DNA of 64,000 bases, taken from Thuidium tamariscinum. Taxonomy: Eukaryota > Streptophyta > Bryopsida > Hypnales > Thuidiaceae. Positions within the stretch are counted from its first letter, which is position 1, and each line of letters opens with the position of its first letter. Below the pieces are notes generated by a model. That model saw nothing but the letters and a program-made list of their open reading frames with translations. It had not been told where the DNA came from and did not search any database. The stretch covers positions 25,734,386-25,798,385 of the forward strand of contig OX344752.2 in the NCBI GenBank assembly GCA_947034885.2. The letters run 5' to 3'. Both the position numbers and the translations under genes were made by a program. Positions 35,641-47,086 of the stretch are shown here, piece by piece.

Positions 35641-35776
35641 AAAACAATTTCCCTCAACTTTGTAGCTGGGCATCGCCTTGCAGCCAACTGTGAAAGGCTC
35701 ACGGCCTCTCTCTGTGCTTGGGTTGGGGTGTTTGTTTCGGGCTAGCTTTGGGTGTTCAATGCTTATGGATTGTTTG

Positions 35777-36049
35777 GTGCGACGTTAAATCCTGTAAACG
35801 AAACTTACATGGCACAACTGGATTTACCCCGAGATAAACACTGAAGTTTTTTATTTTTTTCAAATTCTAAATTCATATTTGGATTCAGAGACCCCAAATT
35901 AGCGAGGGAGGACCTTGACAAAACCAAAAAAACAAACATAAACATAGACCCCAAAACCCTTACCAACCCCTCGTAAAACAAGTTTTACCTGCTCGGGGCT
36001 TGATTTACCTGCGCCACGTAAGTTTCATTTACAGGATTTAACGTCCTGC
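35777..36049. mobile_element. Mutator-like MITE, 273 bp, with 9-bp target duplication
   Basis: GATTGTTTG stands at 35768-35776 and 36050-36058. Ends GTGCGACGTTAAATCCTGTA and GCAGGACGTTAAATCCTGTA (reverse complement) continue as an inverted repeat of about 35 bp. The perfect 9-bp duplication fits the Mutator superfamily. Same family as 51809-52074. Confidence 0.8.
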
Positions 36050-36058
36050 GATTGTTTG

Positions 36059-36764
36059 TGGGTTTGTCTTGTTCCGGCTAGGCCACTTGTGGCTGGTTGG
36101 CTTGTAACTTAACTTACTTCTTCTTTTTCTGCAATAGAATTTTAAAAAAATAAAAATGGAATTCGTTTCATTTGTTTCAAAAAAGAAAAACAATTTCCCA
36201 AACTCCCTTTTTTTTAAACAAACGGAATTTTCCAAACTGTTCAGATGGATGTCAATTAATGTTTAGAACTTTGAATTATTTTCCACTTAACCTGCTGCAC
36301 AATGACGTGTGTGCAATAAATAATAAGCTCCATAACTGGTGGCTTACTCAACATACCTTATTCAAATTTATTTCCACTGAGTTTGCAATGACGAACAGGA
36401 CCACGGACAGGAAGCTCATGATGAGAAGCTGGCACTGTGGGCTGGCACACATTCAAGTGACATAGACACAGAGCTCTAGTAGGAACATGGGGCATGTTAC
36501 ATGGAAACACCTAAAACTCGTCAAAAGCAATGAATTCTTGGAGCATAGTTTGAGGCACTTTCTTCGACAATTTTTGGGTTTTTGGTAATACTAGAAATCG
36601 AAATTAAAAAAACAAACAAACTATAATATTGGATGAGACTTGTAAGTTCTATGAATTTTTGAATCGAAACTCCCTAGGCCATTGAAACCATCACATAGCT
36701 TGGTACCAAATTAAAATGTACAAAAATTAGCAAGCAACATATTGCAATTAAATGCACTATCAGA
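36059..36764. other. Spacer without a recognised gene
   Basis: Mixed composition. The open frame at 36172-36465 (+, 97 codons) has no motif and starts in low-complexity sequence. No RNA gene seen. Confidence 0.4.
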
Positions 36765-37710
36765 TTAATGTCTAAGTGCCCCAAGAAACCAAAAGTGTTG
36801 TCACACAATCTGAAAGTTTCATTTGAAGTCCATTTCATGTTTGAATCCAATAAAATGTGTTGGAAAATCTACTCTCTTGTGTTGTAAAATTTTCAGATCA
36901 ATTCAAGATGTACTATTTTTTTGGAAGCCATTTGAAGTTCATGGGTTTAATTTGAGTTCATCAAATTGCATTTTGATGGCTACAACTTTGAGGGCTTATA
37001 CCCTTTTCATCCAATGTTTGTTTTCAATGAAATTTGTTGAATTATGTTCTTCAAGTTTGGTTATTGGTTGGGGTAAAATTTTCATGTCAATCCAAGATGA
37101 TTTGAATGTTTTGTAGCAATTCAAAGTTTATAATTTAGGCGTTTTTGGATTATAATGAACTTTGGGCACTTATTTTCTTCTTCATATAATGTTCCTTTCC
37201 AATCATTTTTTGGAAAAAGTTTTACATACTTTGTGTGGTTAATATTTCATAGCAACCCAAAAAGTTACAAGTCCCACTAAGACTAAGAAGCATTTTAATA
37301 GAAGGAGGTTTAGCCATAGATGTGTTTATTGCTATTTTTTTTGCTATTCTTTTTTACATTTTAAAGCCATTTTGTAAACACAATTAGTCAATCGAATGAT
37401 ATTATTTTCACCAATGTATTTGTATGCTAGTTTTGAAGTACTTTATAGTTTAAAGTTTTTCATTTGAATAGGTTTAGAAATCAAATTTCATATCCAAGTG
37501 TGTTTAGAGGAAAATTTCATAATCCTTTTTAAACACTAAATATGACAATCTTGCAATCTATGAGGTCAAATAACTCCAAATTTGATTCATGCCATCTACA
37601 CATGTACACTACAAGATTGTATGGTTGATATATCTATACCTTAGTGATAGTTAGGCAATAACACTTCAAAAAAAATGATGTTTTTAAATCCTTTGGCCTT
37701 TAGAGGTTAA
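36765..37710 (+). mobile_element. Family G TTAA element, uninterrupted copy
   Basis: Runs from TTAATGTCTAAGTGCCCC to TTGGCCTTTAGAGGTTAA, about 945 bp. The interior repeats the theme AAATTTTCATGTCAATCCAA and is collinear with 49053-50917. It supplies the reference for the A insertion in that copy. Non-coding. Confidence 0.7.
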
Positions 37711-37731
37711 TGACATGTTGGGAGACATGGT

Positions 37732-38668
37732 TTAATCCCTAAAGGTTTTTGACTATGTTTCCACCCAAATTACTACAAAACTGCGATTTCTAGTACAAGT
37801 GCAATTTTTTTGGAAAAAAAACATCTTTTGACATATTTGACCGTAGGATCTTGTAGTGAGGTGGTTTGAAAAGATGTGGAAAAAATCTCAAAAACTTTCA
37901 CTATGTAGATTGCAAGATATTAACATTTGAACTAGCAAAAATCCTTTTTTTATCCCTATGAAAATCCGAGCAGCTACACTTCACAAGGTCACATTTGTAT
38001 GAAAAAATACTCAAAATGATTGTTACTCTTTGAATTAATTTTACGATTCAAGTTGGCTATATGTTCAAAAAATTCCAAATCATTTGGAATTGTACAACAT
38101 ATAGGAAAAAAATAGTAAGTAGAAAGAAGTAGAAAATGCTTGAAAATACTAAATTGAGAACAATTTATTTATAAAAATAAAAAATGACAATCCCAATGGT
38201 TAAAATATTTTAATAAAGAATATTCACCCGATATTTTTTTTCCAAAATAATAAAAATTGAATTAAATAAAGAATTTCAAATTTTTTTGTAGAGTAGAAAT
38301 TCTATAACTACCCACAAACTACCACAAACTAAGATTTCTTATAACTTTTGATTCATTTATCGAAATGGAATGATTCAAAGCTTTCCACATAGATAAAAAT
38401 CTAATAAATCTATTTCAAATTTTTATTTCTTAAAAAAACAATTTTTAAATAAGTTTTTTTTTTGCCCAGGCTGCCCACAATTTAAAGGAAACAACATATC
38501 ATGCCATAACTATTAAACCGTGTAGTCAAAAGTTATGAAAATTGTTGGGCCTTAAAGCTAATCCTTGAACACATGTTTTGTAAAAATTATTAAAAAAAAA
38601 ACATTTGTAGTGAGCTACCCGAAATTTCTATGTTGCCAAAAAACGCAGTTCAGGACTTTAGGGGTTAA
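37732..38668 (-). mobile_element. Family A TTAA element, uninterrupted, reverse orientation
   Basis: Begins TTAATCCCTAAAGGTTTTTG and ends GGACTTTAGGGGTTAA. It carries all family A marks in reverse, including AAACGCAGTT near the right end. About 937 bp, non-coding. It lies 21 bp from the end of the G element. Confidence 0.8.
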
Positions 38669-40626
38669 TGGAACTCAACCCAATTGTGACTCCTAGTTTC
38701 CTTGGCTATAATTCCATCCTAGTGTAGTATCATGAAAACTCATAAGTGCAATTGGGTTGAAAAGGTTGAAGTTGTGTTGAAGTTTTACAATTTAATGACT
38801 TTAACAAACACTACAAAATTCATTTACTATTTGACAATCTTAAAAGGATGCTTTAATTTACCTTTGCAACTACATTGGGGGTAATGAGTCACATTAGGGT
38901 CCAAATGGACGAGATTATTCCACCCCCCTCTAGGAGTAGCAATACAAAGCTATATGTTCTTATATTGATCACCAATAATTATTGATTATGTCAATTTATT
39001 TCAAAAATGAATTGATTGACATACTTGTGAAATGGTCTTTGATTTGTTGTGTATTATTGCAACAAAAGTTTGAAAATGTGATCAATGCAATGATATCTAC
39101 CTTAAATCAAGGGAATGACCCTAAATAAAACTCACATGACAACTTTACTTACTAGTGACTTTTCTTGTAGTCATCTCCCTAATCTACAAGGCATGTGCTT
39201 CTAGTATTGTAAAAAAGAAATAGAAAAATTGATGTAATTTTTTCTATTTGTAGAGGTTCAATATCAAAATCACTAACAAAATTAATGTTATTATGAAATT
39301 TTATGTTTGTAAGAATTAAGACCATGCAACCATATTTTAAACTATATTGATGTAATTGTTATACAAATAATGTGACTTTGGTACATTAGAGTCATGCAAG
39401 CTAATTTAGGACATATTAATGTAATCAAATTGACTTACATTACATGTGCTCAAAAAACTCTCAATTGTGAAGGTCAATGAAAAGTTCATGAAATATAAAA
39501 TTATATATATCTTGAATATTTTGGTCTTTGTATTTTCAATAGAAGTTTCTTTTAATTATTTTTAAAAGAATCATCTTTATGGATATGAGACAAATTAATT
39601 GTTTGTATTACATTGACTAGTGCACATTTATTATGTCATGTATCAACTTGAAATATAACATTTTTGAGCTTCAAGGTAAGAGCCTTTACTTTTCAAGAAT
39701 CAAGGTTTTTTTCGCTATAGAAATCTTTGATGCAAGCCTTGCTAGCATATTCTAGGGCATTGTAATACAAAATTATTTTTGAAAATAGTCCTATTATACA
39801 ATACAAGGACCCTTTTAGATTTTTGTCTAAAATGTACTCTCACCATTCATCAGATTCTATTGGATTGATTTTAGAAACACCTATTTTTAACACTTTGAAA
39901 ATTTGTAGTTTATTCATATAGTGTCCAAAAAACGCATCTTAAAAAAATAAATCTAAAATCCCCTTTTGACTACCAACATGACCCCACACAAAAATATAAT
40001 AATGAAAACTATGCCGAATTGCTTATTAGTGTGATTTTAGGTGTAGTCACCTTAAAGGTATGGATTCAACCTGCTCTAGTATTATCAACAAATCAACCTT
40101 GAAGACGTGACCCCATTGAATTTGATATACCATATTTATATAAATGGAAGACAATGCATAGTTATGGCCTATACTAAAAATGCTAAACTTATTGCCACCA
40201 ACGGTGGTCCCATTTGATTCTTGGCAAACAATTTGAAGGAAAAATATTAGATAAAGTTTATTTACATTGAGTAAAGTTGAGTCACTAGTAATCAACCATG
40301 CCCAATTCCCAACTTGTAGGGGGCAATGTTTCCAATCAAGGCTAAACAAATTTCCAACCATATATTGAATTGTGTTTTTTGGATCCTTCTTGAAATTGGG
40401 ACTAATAAAATAATGACACATGCTTTGTGGTAGCTATAGAATGATTGGAATTGAAAGATTCTGATTTTGGTTATGGGTCAAAAGTACTTTTTGCCTCCTA
40501 AAATTCACAGCATTTTTAATTTTAGGAACAATATTATGAAAATTTCTCTATCTTTATATTTCCTATTTTCTTGTATGAGAAAAATTTCTACCACCTCATA
40601 CTATACACAATTTGCTCTAGAATTGT
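38669..40626. other. AT-rich spacer with fragments of two dispersed families
   Basis: 39880-40060 matches 3860-4126 and 61860-62130, ending in TTTTAGGTGTAGTCACCTT. 40070-40620 matches 63600-63920 in part (GTTTCCAATCAAGGCT, TTGGGACTAATAAA, AAATTCACAGCATTT). No gene; the 124-codon minus frame at 40047-40421 lies in this repeat and has no motif. Confidence 0.5.
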
Positions 40627-41514
40627 TTAATCCTCAAATGCCTAAGACACCAGAATTTCGTGTTTCAAAAACTTTGAAGCTAAATAAAACCTAATCAAGT
40701 TTCTATTTTCAATATTTTCTATTTTTGGAGAGTCCTTTTTGAAGTCTAGTTTAACCCCTAAAGGTTTTTGACTATGTTTTTACCAAAATTGATCCAAAAT
40801 TGTCATTTCTAGGAAAACTACCAAATTTTAGAAAAAAAACATTTATGGAATAATGCAACTATAGGATCTTTTAGTGCACAAGTTTGAGAAGATGTAGAAA
40901 AAATTTCAAAAATTTTCACCATGTAGATTGCAAGATAATAGTGTTTGAAGTTACATAAATCATTTTTTTACCATTGAGAAAATTCAGGCAGTTGCGCTTC
41001 AAAAGGCCATACTTGTATGAAAAAATGTTCAAAATGTTTGTTACTCTTTGGATTCAATTTTTCAATTCAAGTTGGCTACATGTTTGAAAATTTTCAAATC
41101 ATTTGGAATTGTGCAACATGTACAAAAAATTAGTAAGTAAAAAGAAGTAGAGAATGATTCAAAATACTAAATTGTTAACAATTTATTTATTGAATTGAAA
41201 AATGCCAATCCCAATGGTTCAAATGTTGTAATAAACAATCTACACCCAATATTTTGATGTTTTTTCAAAAGTATTGAAAATTGAGTAAAATAAAGGACTT
41301 CAAGGTTTATTTTAGAGTAGATAATCCATAACTACCCGCAAACTAAAATTCCTCATAACTTTTGACTCATTAATCCAAATGGGATGATTCAAAGTATATA
41401 TAGATCTATAAAACCAATTGAAAATTTTGGTTTAAGAAAATGATTTTTTATTTGCTCGAATTGCCTGAGTTGAAAAATAAACAACATATTATGCGATAAC
41501 TTTTCAACCACGTA

Positions 41515-41956
41515 TCAGGGACAGACTTAAACATAACAGAATGGAGAGAGAAATCTCCAACAGATATAGAACAAGAGTTTGTCTAATAACCAGATGTATT
41601 TCAAATGACAGAGGTACACGAAGATGACTCAGAATTCGAGCTGAAGTCAGATGCTATGAACTAGAGATCGAAACGAGTTGTTGAGATTGAGGAACTCCTT
41701 AGCCTCGACTCGTACTTATACTAGAAGATGTCAGGTGTTTCTAGAAGCTTCTTCAGCAACTTTTATCTATCAGGAAGCTTCTTGAGGAGCTTCCACAAAC
41801 TTGAGAGCTTCTTGAGCTACTTCCATCTAAGAGGAAGCTGCTTGAGGAGTTTTCTCGAGATTCTAGGAGGTTCCAGGAGGTTCTACAAGGTTCCAGAAGG
41901 TTCCATGAAGTAGAAAGCTTCAAGAGAAGCTTCTTCTATCTTCTTATGTCTGCGAC
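41515..41956. mobile_element. hAT-like insertion, 442 bp, with 8-bp target duplication
   Basis: ACCACGTA (41507-41514) and ACCATGTA (41957-41964) flank it, one mismatch. Its ends TCAGGGACAGACTTAA and GTCGCAGACATAAGAA (reverse complement) pair only partly. An 8-bp duplication plus a CAGGG-type end suggests hAT. The right half is a dense run of GAAGCTTC and GGTTCC motifs (see 41740-41940). Confidence 0.6.
41740..41940. promoter_or_regulatory. Cluster of heat-shock-element-like motifs in the hAT-like insert
   Basis: Repeated inverted GAAnnTTC pairs (GAAGCTTC at least four times) and one three-unit match TTCcaGAAggTTC at 41891-41903. That is the nGAAn/nTTCn spacing bound by heat-shock factors. 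The motifs sit in a short-period tandem repeat, so they may be coincidental to repeat expansion. Confidence 0.45.
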
Positions 41957-42020
41957 ACCATGTAGTCAAATGTCATGAAAATTGTTGGACTTTAAAGATT
42001 CTCTTCATTCACACCTTCTA

Positions 42021-42952
42021 TTAACCCCTAAAGGACTGAAGTCCCCTCGGGGGACACTTGGAATTTTGGGCAAGCTTGTGTGACTTGAATTTTTTATATT
42101 ATTTTTTGAAACTTTTTTTGAAGATAGGAAATCAGATTAGCTTTCCAAAAATATAATTTTTATTTCAATTGGTGCTTGGAAGCAAAAGTTATGCCATTCT
42201 ATGTCCAAAAAGCAGTTCGCCGGGCAGAAAAAAAAAACCACAAAAAAAATTTTTTTTTTATTTTTTATTTTTTTTCTTGAATATTTTGTTTTGTTCTACA
42301 TCTGAAGCTTTGTTTCATTTTATTTGGACTAATAATGAGAAAGTTACAGACAATCTTGAATTTTGGGCAATCTAAGCACCTTCTTCAAAAAATAACTTAC
42401 AGAATTCATTTTTGAATGCAATTTTTTAAAATTTTTAAAATTTTCTTTTTTGATAGGGTTTAGGATGTTTGCAAGAACAAGCTCACCGTTGGGATCATGG
42501 TTTTTCAATTCCATCTTAAAGTTATTAACAACTTAGTGTTTTGTTCAATCTTGGACCTACTTCTACTTAACAATTTTTTAATGAATGAAAATCAAGTAGT
42601 AGTTTTTTGAAATTTTTTTCCCTAATTCCCAACTCAAATTTTCAACATAATAAATTTTAACTTCATGGTCCATAGTGCAAAAAAATTCAACAAATGGCAA
42701 TCAAAGTCATCTAAAATTGCAAGTCAGAGTTCAAAAAAACTTTTTTTTCCAACTTTGAATGCTAATATCTTCCAATCAGTACGGTCAAACTTCATGAAAT
42801 TTTTACCATATGATCTCAGACAAGTAATTTACAAGATCCTACGGTTAGATTCTAATAAAATTGTTTTTCTTGTTTTTTTGGGAGGATGTAGCAAACATGG
42901 CAGTTTTGAGTGGTTTTCAAGCCAGAAAATGCCTCAGTCCTTTAGGGGTTAA
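42021..42952 (+). mobile_element. Family B TTAA element inside the A element
   Basis: Runs from TTAACCCCTAAAGGACTG to CAGTCCTTTAGGGGTTAA, TTAA at both edges, 932 bp. The subterminal palindrome GTCCCCTCGGGGGAC is present and perfect. The interior is collinear with 11944-12870 and has no coding frame. Confidence 0.85.
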
Positions 42953-43361
42953 AGTTTGGTTCCAAAACATGGAAATCTCTAGTCACATGTACCTCCCCAA
43001 AATCGCTAAATTCCAAAAAAAGGCATGTTGGTCCTTTAGGGGTTAAGCATCAAAAACCCAATCATGAAAATGATTGGTTATGATTTTTCTATTCAAGATT
43101 TTGTGCAAGGGTATCCATTGCAATCTTGACTTTCCATAGTCTTATGGACTCTTGGAAACGAGCCTCAAATACATTACATCTTGGATACAAAATCACATTA
43201 GAAATTCATTTAAAGAAATTATAGAGTAGATTTTGAAAAGCTATAAATTGATTGGAGTTATGCATCTTGGGCCCTTCAACCTCAAAAGTTTTTTGGTGAC
43301 CATCTTTTAAGATATGACATGTGAAAATAGGATCAAAAGACTTCAAGTCACTTTTCCAATT

Positions 43362-44292
43362 TTAACCCCTAAAGGCCCACGGCCGTTTTTCAACCCAAAA
43401 CCACTCAAAACTGCCATTTCTGCTCCATTCATCCATGAAGAACAAAAAAACTAAAATTTTAGAATCTAACCATAGGATCTGGTACTTTACTTAACTAAGA
43501 TCATGTGGTGAAAATTTCATGAAGTTTGACCGTATAGATAGGAAGATATGAGCATTCAAAGTTGGAAAACAAAGTTTTCTTAAACTCTAGTTTGCAACTT
43601 CAAATGACTTTGTCCTCCATTTATGTAATTTTTTTGCACTACGGACCTTGAATTTAAATTTTTTTCTATTGATAAATTGAGCTAAGAGATTAGGAAAAAA
43701 AATTCACAAAATAAAGACTTTTTTTTCATTCTTTAAAAAATTATCAAGTAGATGTAGGTCCAAGATTGAAAGAAAAACTAAATTGCAAATATCTCATAGA
43801 TGGAATTGAAACACAATAATCCCAATGGTGAGATTGTTCTAACAAACAAAATCAACCTTGTCCAACAATTTTTTTTGAAAAATTGTGAAAATTGCATTCA
43901 CAAATGAATCCTATAAGTTATTTTTTCAAGAAGATGCTTAGATTGCCCGAAAAACAAGATTGTTCATAACTTTCACATTACTAATCCAAATGGAATGAAT
44001 CAAAGCTTCACTTGTAGACAAAAATAAAATCTATAAGAAAAAAAAATTAATTTTTTAATTTTGAAGTTTTTGTAGATTTTTTTTTCTGCCCGGTGACATG
44101 AAAATTATGTTGAAGATGGCATAACTTTTGCTCCCAGTCACCAATTGAAAAAAAAATAATATTCCCACAGAGCTAATCGGTTTTTCTATCTTATGTAAAA
44201 ATTTCAAGAAAATTCATTAAAAATTGAAGTCACAAATACCTGCCCGAATTCTTAAAGTCCCCCGAGGGGACTCTTGGTCCTTTAGGGGTTAA
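43362..44292 (-). mobile_element. Family B TTAA element inside E, reverse orientation
   Basis: Runs from TTAACCCCTAAAGGCCC to GGTCCTTTAGGGGTTAA. The E sequence reads CCAATTTTAA before it and TTAACACCCTCATG after it; the uninterrupted E copy reads TAGTTTTAACACCTTCAT near 11310. This gives a clean TTAA duplication. The palindrome GTCCCCCGAGGGGAC lies near the right end. Confidence 0.88.
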
Positions 44293-44513
44293 CACCCTCA
44301 TGATCAAACATTATAATTTTTCAATCCATAAGTAATAATGTTGTGTTTTCTTTACCTAAGTGATCTTCAACACATCTAACACATCTAGTTTGAATTTGTA
44401 CGTGTATAATTTTTAAAAATTTGATTAAACACATGTGAATTTTGACTTTTGTTCACTTTAGAGCAAATTCCAAGAAGCTCAAAACAAAACTAACTTGGGC
44501 ATTTAGGGGTTAA

Positions 44514-44977
44514 GCAGTCGGTAACTGGTGCCTCAACCTTGAAGTGTGTGACTACCGGCAAAGGTCAGAAAGGATCAAGTAAGTGAAGTTACTTACTCAA
44601 CGTCCATCCATTCAATTGTGAGTGTATGACAGATTGATTTGTTTTGATTTGAAAAATAATAATAAAATAAAAATAAAAGACAAGGTCAATACGACATTTT
44701 TCCAGCTTGCAGCCACCAGTCCCAGTCGTACACTTCTAGAACAAGCCGTCCACTTGACGTACGTTAGTCCGTTCCCCACTGTCCGTTCATGGGAGTCCCT
44801 TCTTTCCGTCGACAGCACATGTCGGACGAACATAGATAATATAGGAACTCCACCTCTCACCGTCGCGTAGATCTTAGACGGTGCAATGATATCGTGGACC
44901 AGATTAGATAGAGTGTTTGTCAGACACTTCTTCCCCGCTTGTAGATCGCCATTACTGTTCACGAGCATGCAGTAATA
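44514..44977 (-). other. GC-richer island with an unrecognised 118-codon frame
   Basis: A local GC rise with an ATG-started frame on the minus strand (44968-44612) that reads MLVNSNGDLQAGKKCLTNTL at its start and runs into a hydrophobic C-terminus in low-complexity sequence. I recognise no domain. It could be a captured gene fragment or an old exon. The composition is unlike the AT-rich surroundings, but no splice partner or homologue is apparent. Function not assigned. Confidence 0.3.
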
Positions 44978-45550
44978 CAGTAGAACCTCTCTTGCTTGAC
45001 CCTCTCCAAATCAATAAACCTCTATAGGAGAGGGTTCTAAAACCGAGTGGGCTTTTGCAACCATTCACTAGGGGCTCTGAAATGGACATGCGAACTTTGG
45101 AAAAATGAACTCTGGATTATAATGAAGCTTCATGAGATTTGTTATTATTTCTTCAATGGATGGTTTAACCCTTAAGCGTCTCAATCCTTTTTTGAATTTT
45201 TGCACATTTTCGCTTATAGCTTTGTACAGATATATCATTTACCAGAATTTAATGAATTTGGTCATTAAAGAAGGTTGTCTTTTCTAGATTCAAGTATTAC
45301 ATTTGATAAATGAGAAGTGAATTGGATGAAACCGGGCCTTGAAGCCCTTTGTTCTTCGTCCAGAATATAGACGTCGGCGCGCTTTCACGGTTAAGAACCA
45401 CACTTGGTTCATTCCTAACTAAGTGGCTAGGTGTCTACTAATTTAATTCAAAATTAGAATTCATTGTTCAACCACCTTCTTACAAGTATTGGAAAATCTG
45501 AAATAATGATTAAATCAAGCATTCATTTCAGATTTGGAGAGGTTCTATTA
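44978..45550. mobile_element. pogo-like MITE (Tc1/mariner type), split by an F element
   Basis: The left end CAGTAGAACCTCTC and the right end, whose reverse complement reads TAATAGAACCTCTC, are inverted. TA lies just outside both (44976-44977 and 45551-45552). CAGTAGAACC-type ends are typical of pogo/Tigger relatives. The F element at 45165-45394 sits inside. Non-coding. Confidence 0.65.
45165..45394 (+). mobile_element. Family F TTAA element inside the pogo-like MITE
   Basis: Runs from TTAACCCTTAAGCGTCTC to GCGCTTTCACGGTTAA, 230 bp, collinear with 22527-22755. TTAA at both edges. It contains GAATATAGACGTCGGCG, where the other copy has a mutated form. Confidence 0.8.
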
Positions 45551-45552
45551 TA

Positions 45553-46069
45553 TCTTAGAAAAGGGATAAGGTAAAATAGACCATTACAAACCAAATAAGG
45601 AGTTTGTCCTCATGTCACAATTGAAATCTTCTAATTTTTTTCTTACACGTGGACAACTGATAGAAATGATGAGAGTAGTTGAAACTATATTATTTGGATA
45701 AAGTTTGAATTTGTTATGAATTTTTGAAGTATTCCACCCATCAAGGTTTTTAGACTACTCCCAAACCAACTAAAACTATTTTCATAATAGTCATATTACT
45801 CACCTAATGCAATCAAAATATTTCTAATACAAATGGCTTGAAAGAGTCACTTCTTGTAGTGAAATAATACTAGACAGTCGAAAGTTCCTATTATAATCAC
45901 TAATCACCCCATTCAATTAGCTAAGACATTGATTGTGGTCAAAATCTCATTCTCCGAAAGAAAACTGTAATAGGCTCATTCCGAGGAGTTTGTAATGGGT
46001 AAAAAGTCCATAATGGGTTGTTTTACCTTAGATAGAGGGTTTGTGAAACTTTTTTGTGTTTTTTTTTAC
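45553..46069. other. AT-rich spacer
   Basis: No gene or complete element seen. CTTCTTGTAGTG at 45850 resembles a CACTA-type end, but its partner orientation does not fit any nearby end. Confidence 0.4.
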
Positions 46070-46715
46070 TTGTATGATTTCTAACGTGTCTAGTTTGAAT
46101 TTAAATTTGTATAGTTACAAACCAAAAAAATTGACACAATTTATCAAGATGTTGTCTTTTTGTTGAATTTGGAATAAATTTCTAGAAGCTCAAGAAAGGT
46201 TTTGGACATTTAGGGGTTGATAGCACTTATAGATTAAAAGATCATAATGTTTTGTTTATGAGGGTGTTAAAACTATGAAAGTGATTTGAAGTCTTCTAAT
46301 CGTCTTTTCATATTTCAAATCTAAAAATGTGGTCACCAAAATAGTATGAGATTCAAGGGCCTAACATGCACAATCCCAATCAATTTCAGTCATTATCAAT
46401 ATCTACTTTAGTTTTCTTTTTCTAATGTGTTTCTAATGTGAAATTTTCTCCAAGTTTTACTGTATTTGAGGCTCATTTCCAAAAAAACCTTAGCACTATA
46501 GAAAGTGAAGACTGTAATGGACACCTTTGTATAAAATCTTAAATAAAAAAATCATAATTAATCATTTTCAAAATTAGATTTTTGATGCTAAAATTAGACT
46601 TCAAAAAATTAAAAATATAAACTACTAAAAATAGTAAATAGGTTAGATTTTTTTAACTTCAAAGTATCATCAACTCCAAAATTAGGTGTCTCAAGCATTT
46701 AGGAATTATAATGGA
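46070..46715 (-). mobile_element. Family E TTAA element with an inverted terminal segment
   Basis: 46224-46715 is family E in reverse, ending in CTCAAGCATTTAGGAATTAT. 46070-46222 is the last roughly 150 bp of the same family, but in forward orientation, ending GGACATTTAGGGGTTGA. The pair reads as one copy whose end segment was inverted. It gives the unoccupied form of the site used by the A element at 40751. Confidence 0.65.
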
Positions 46716-46955
46716 ATGCAATCATTATATACAATACAACAAAGAAAATTTCCTACAATAAATTAACACTGACACCGCAACTATACCTAAAGTCATTTGA
46801 TGAAGTATTGCATATATTTAACATTACTAAGGGATGTTTTACACTTTTACACTTAGAGGCAATTTTGCACCTAGATGCAAGGTTATACACAAGGAGAATT
46901 TTCTCTGAGGCTTGTTGTAAAATTTCACCCTTTTGTCAAATGACAAGTGAAGATT

Positions 46956-47086
46956 CACTAGTAGAAAATCTGTCTAGTTTTGTTGTTTTGGTCATGTTGA
47001 TGATCAATAGATGTTTGTTAATCAACAAAAATCTGTTAATCATCAACGCGACCAAAACAACAGAAGCGGGAGATTCTCTACTTGTA
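46956..47086. mobile_element. CACTA-type MITE, older copy, 131 bp
   Basis: The left end CACTAGTAGAAAATCTG and right end (reverse complement TACAAGTAGAGAATCTC) pair imperfectly. The inner arms GTTGTTTTGGTC and GACCAAAACAAC pair perfectly, so most of the copy folds on itself. The flanking triplets ATT and ACT differ at one base. Confidence 0.6.

Larger units (their letters stand above)
40751..43046 (-). mobile_element. Family A TTAA element inside E, split by hAT-like and B insertions
   Basis: Begins TTAACCCCTAAAGGTTTTTG. It continues after the B insertion at 42952 and ends GGTCCTTTAGGGGTTAA at 43046, with AATCGCTAAATTCC and GGCATGTTGG near that end. The inverted copy near 46600 reads GAAGTCTAATTTTAGCATCA without it, so the E target was TTAG/TTAA. 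Confidence 0.8.
40627..44513 (+). mobile_element. Family E TTAA element containing A and B elements (three-level nest)
   Basis: Starts TTAATCCTCAAATGCC and ends GGGCATTTAGGGGTTAA. Removing the A element (40751-43046) and the B element (43362-44292) leaves about 660 bp collinear with the uninterrupted copy 10862-11522. Both insertions sit in TTAA tetramers of the E sequence. The A insertion itself carries a B element and an hAT-like element. Confidence 0.85.

Noticed and set aside
22528-44292. Palindromic TTAACCCC...GGGGTTAA pairs as telomere-like (CCCTAAA) repeats
   Set aside because: CCCTAAA occurs once per end and not in tandem. The pairs bound discrete elements with empty sites elsewhere.
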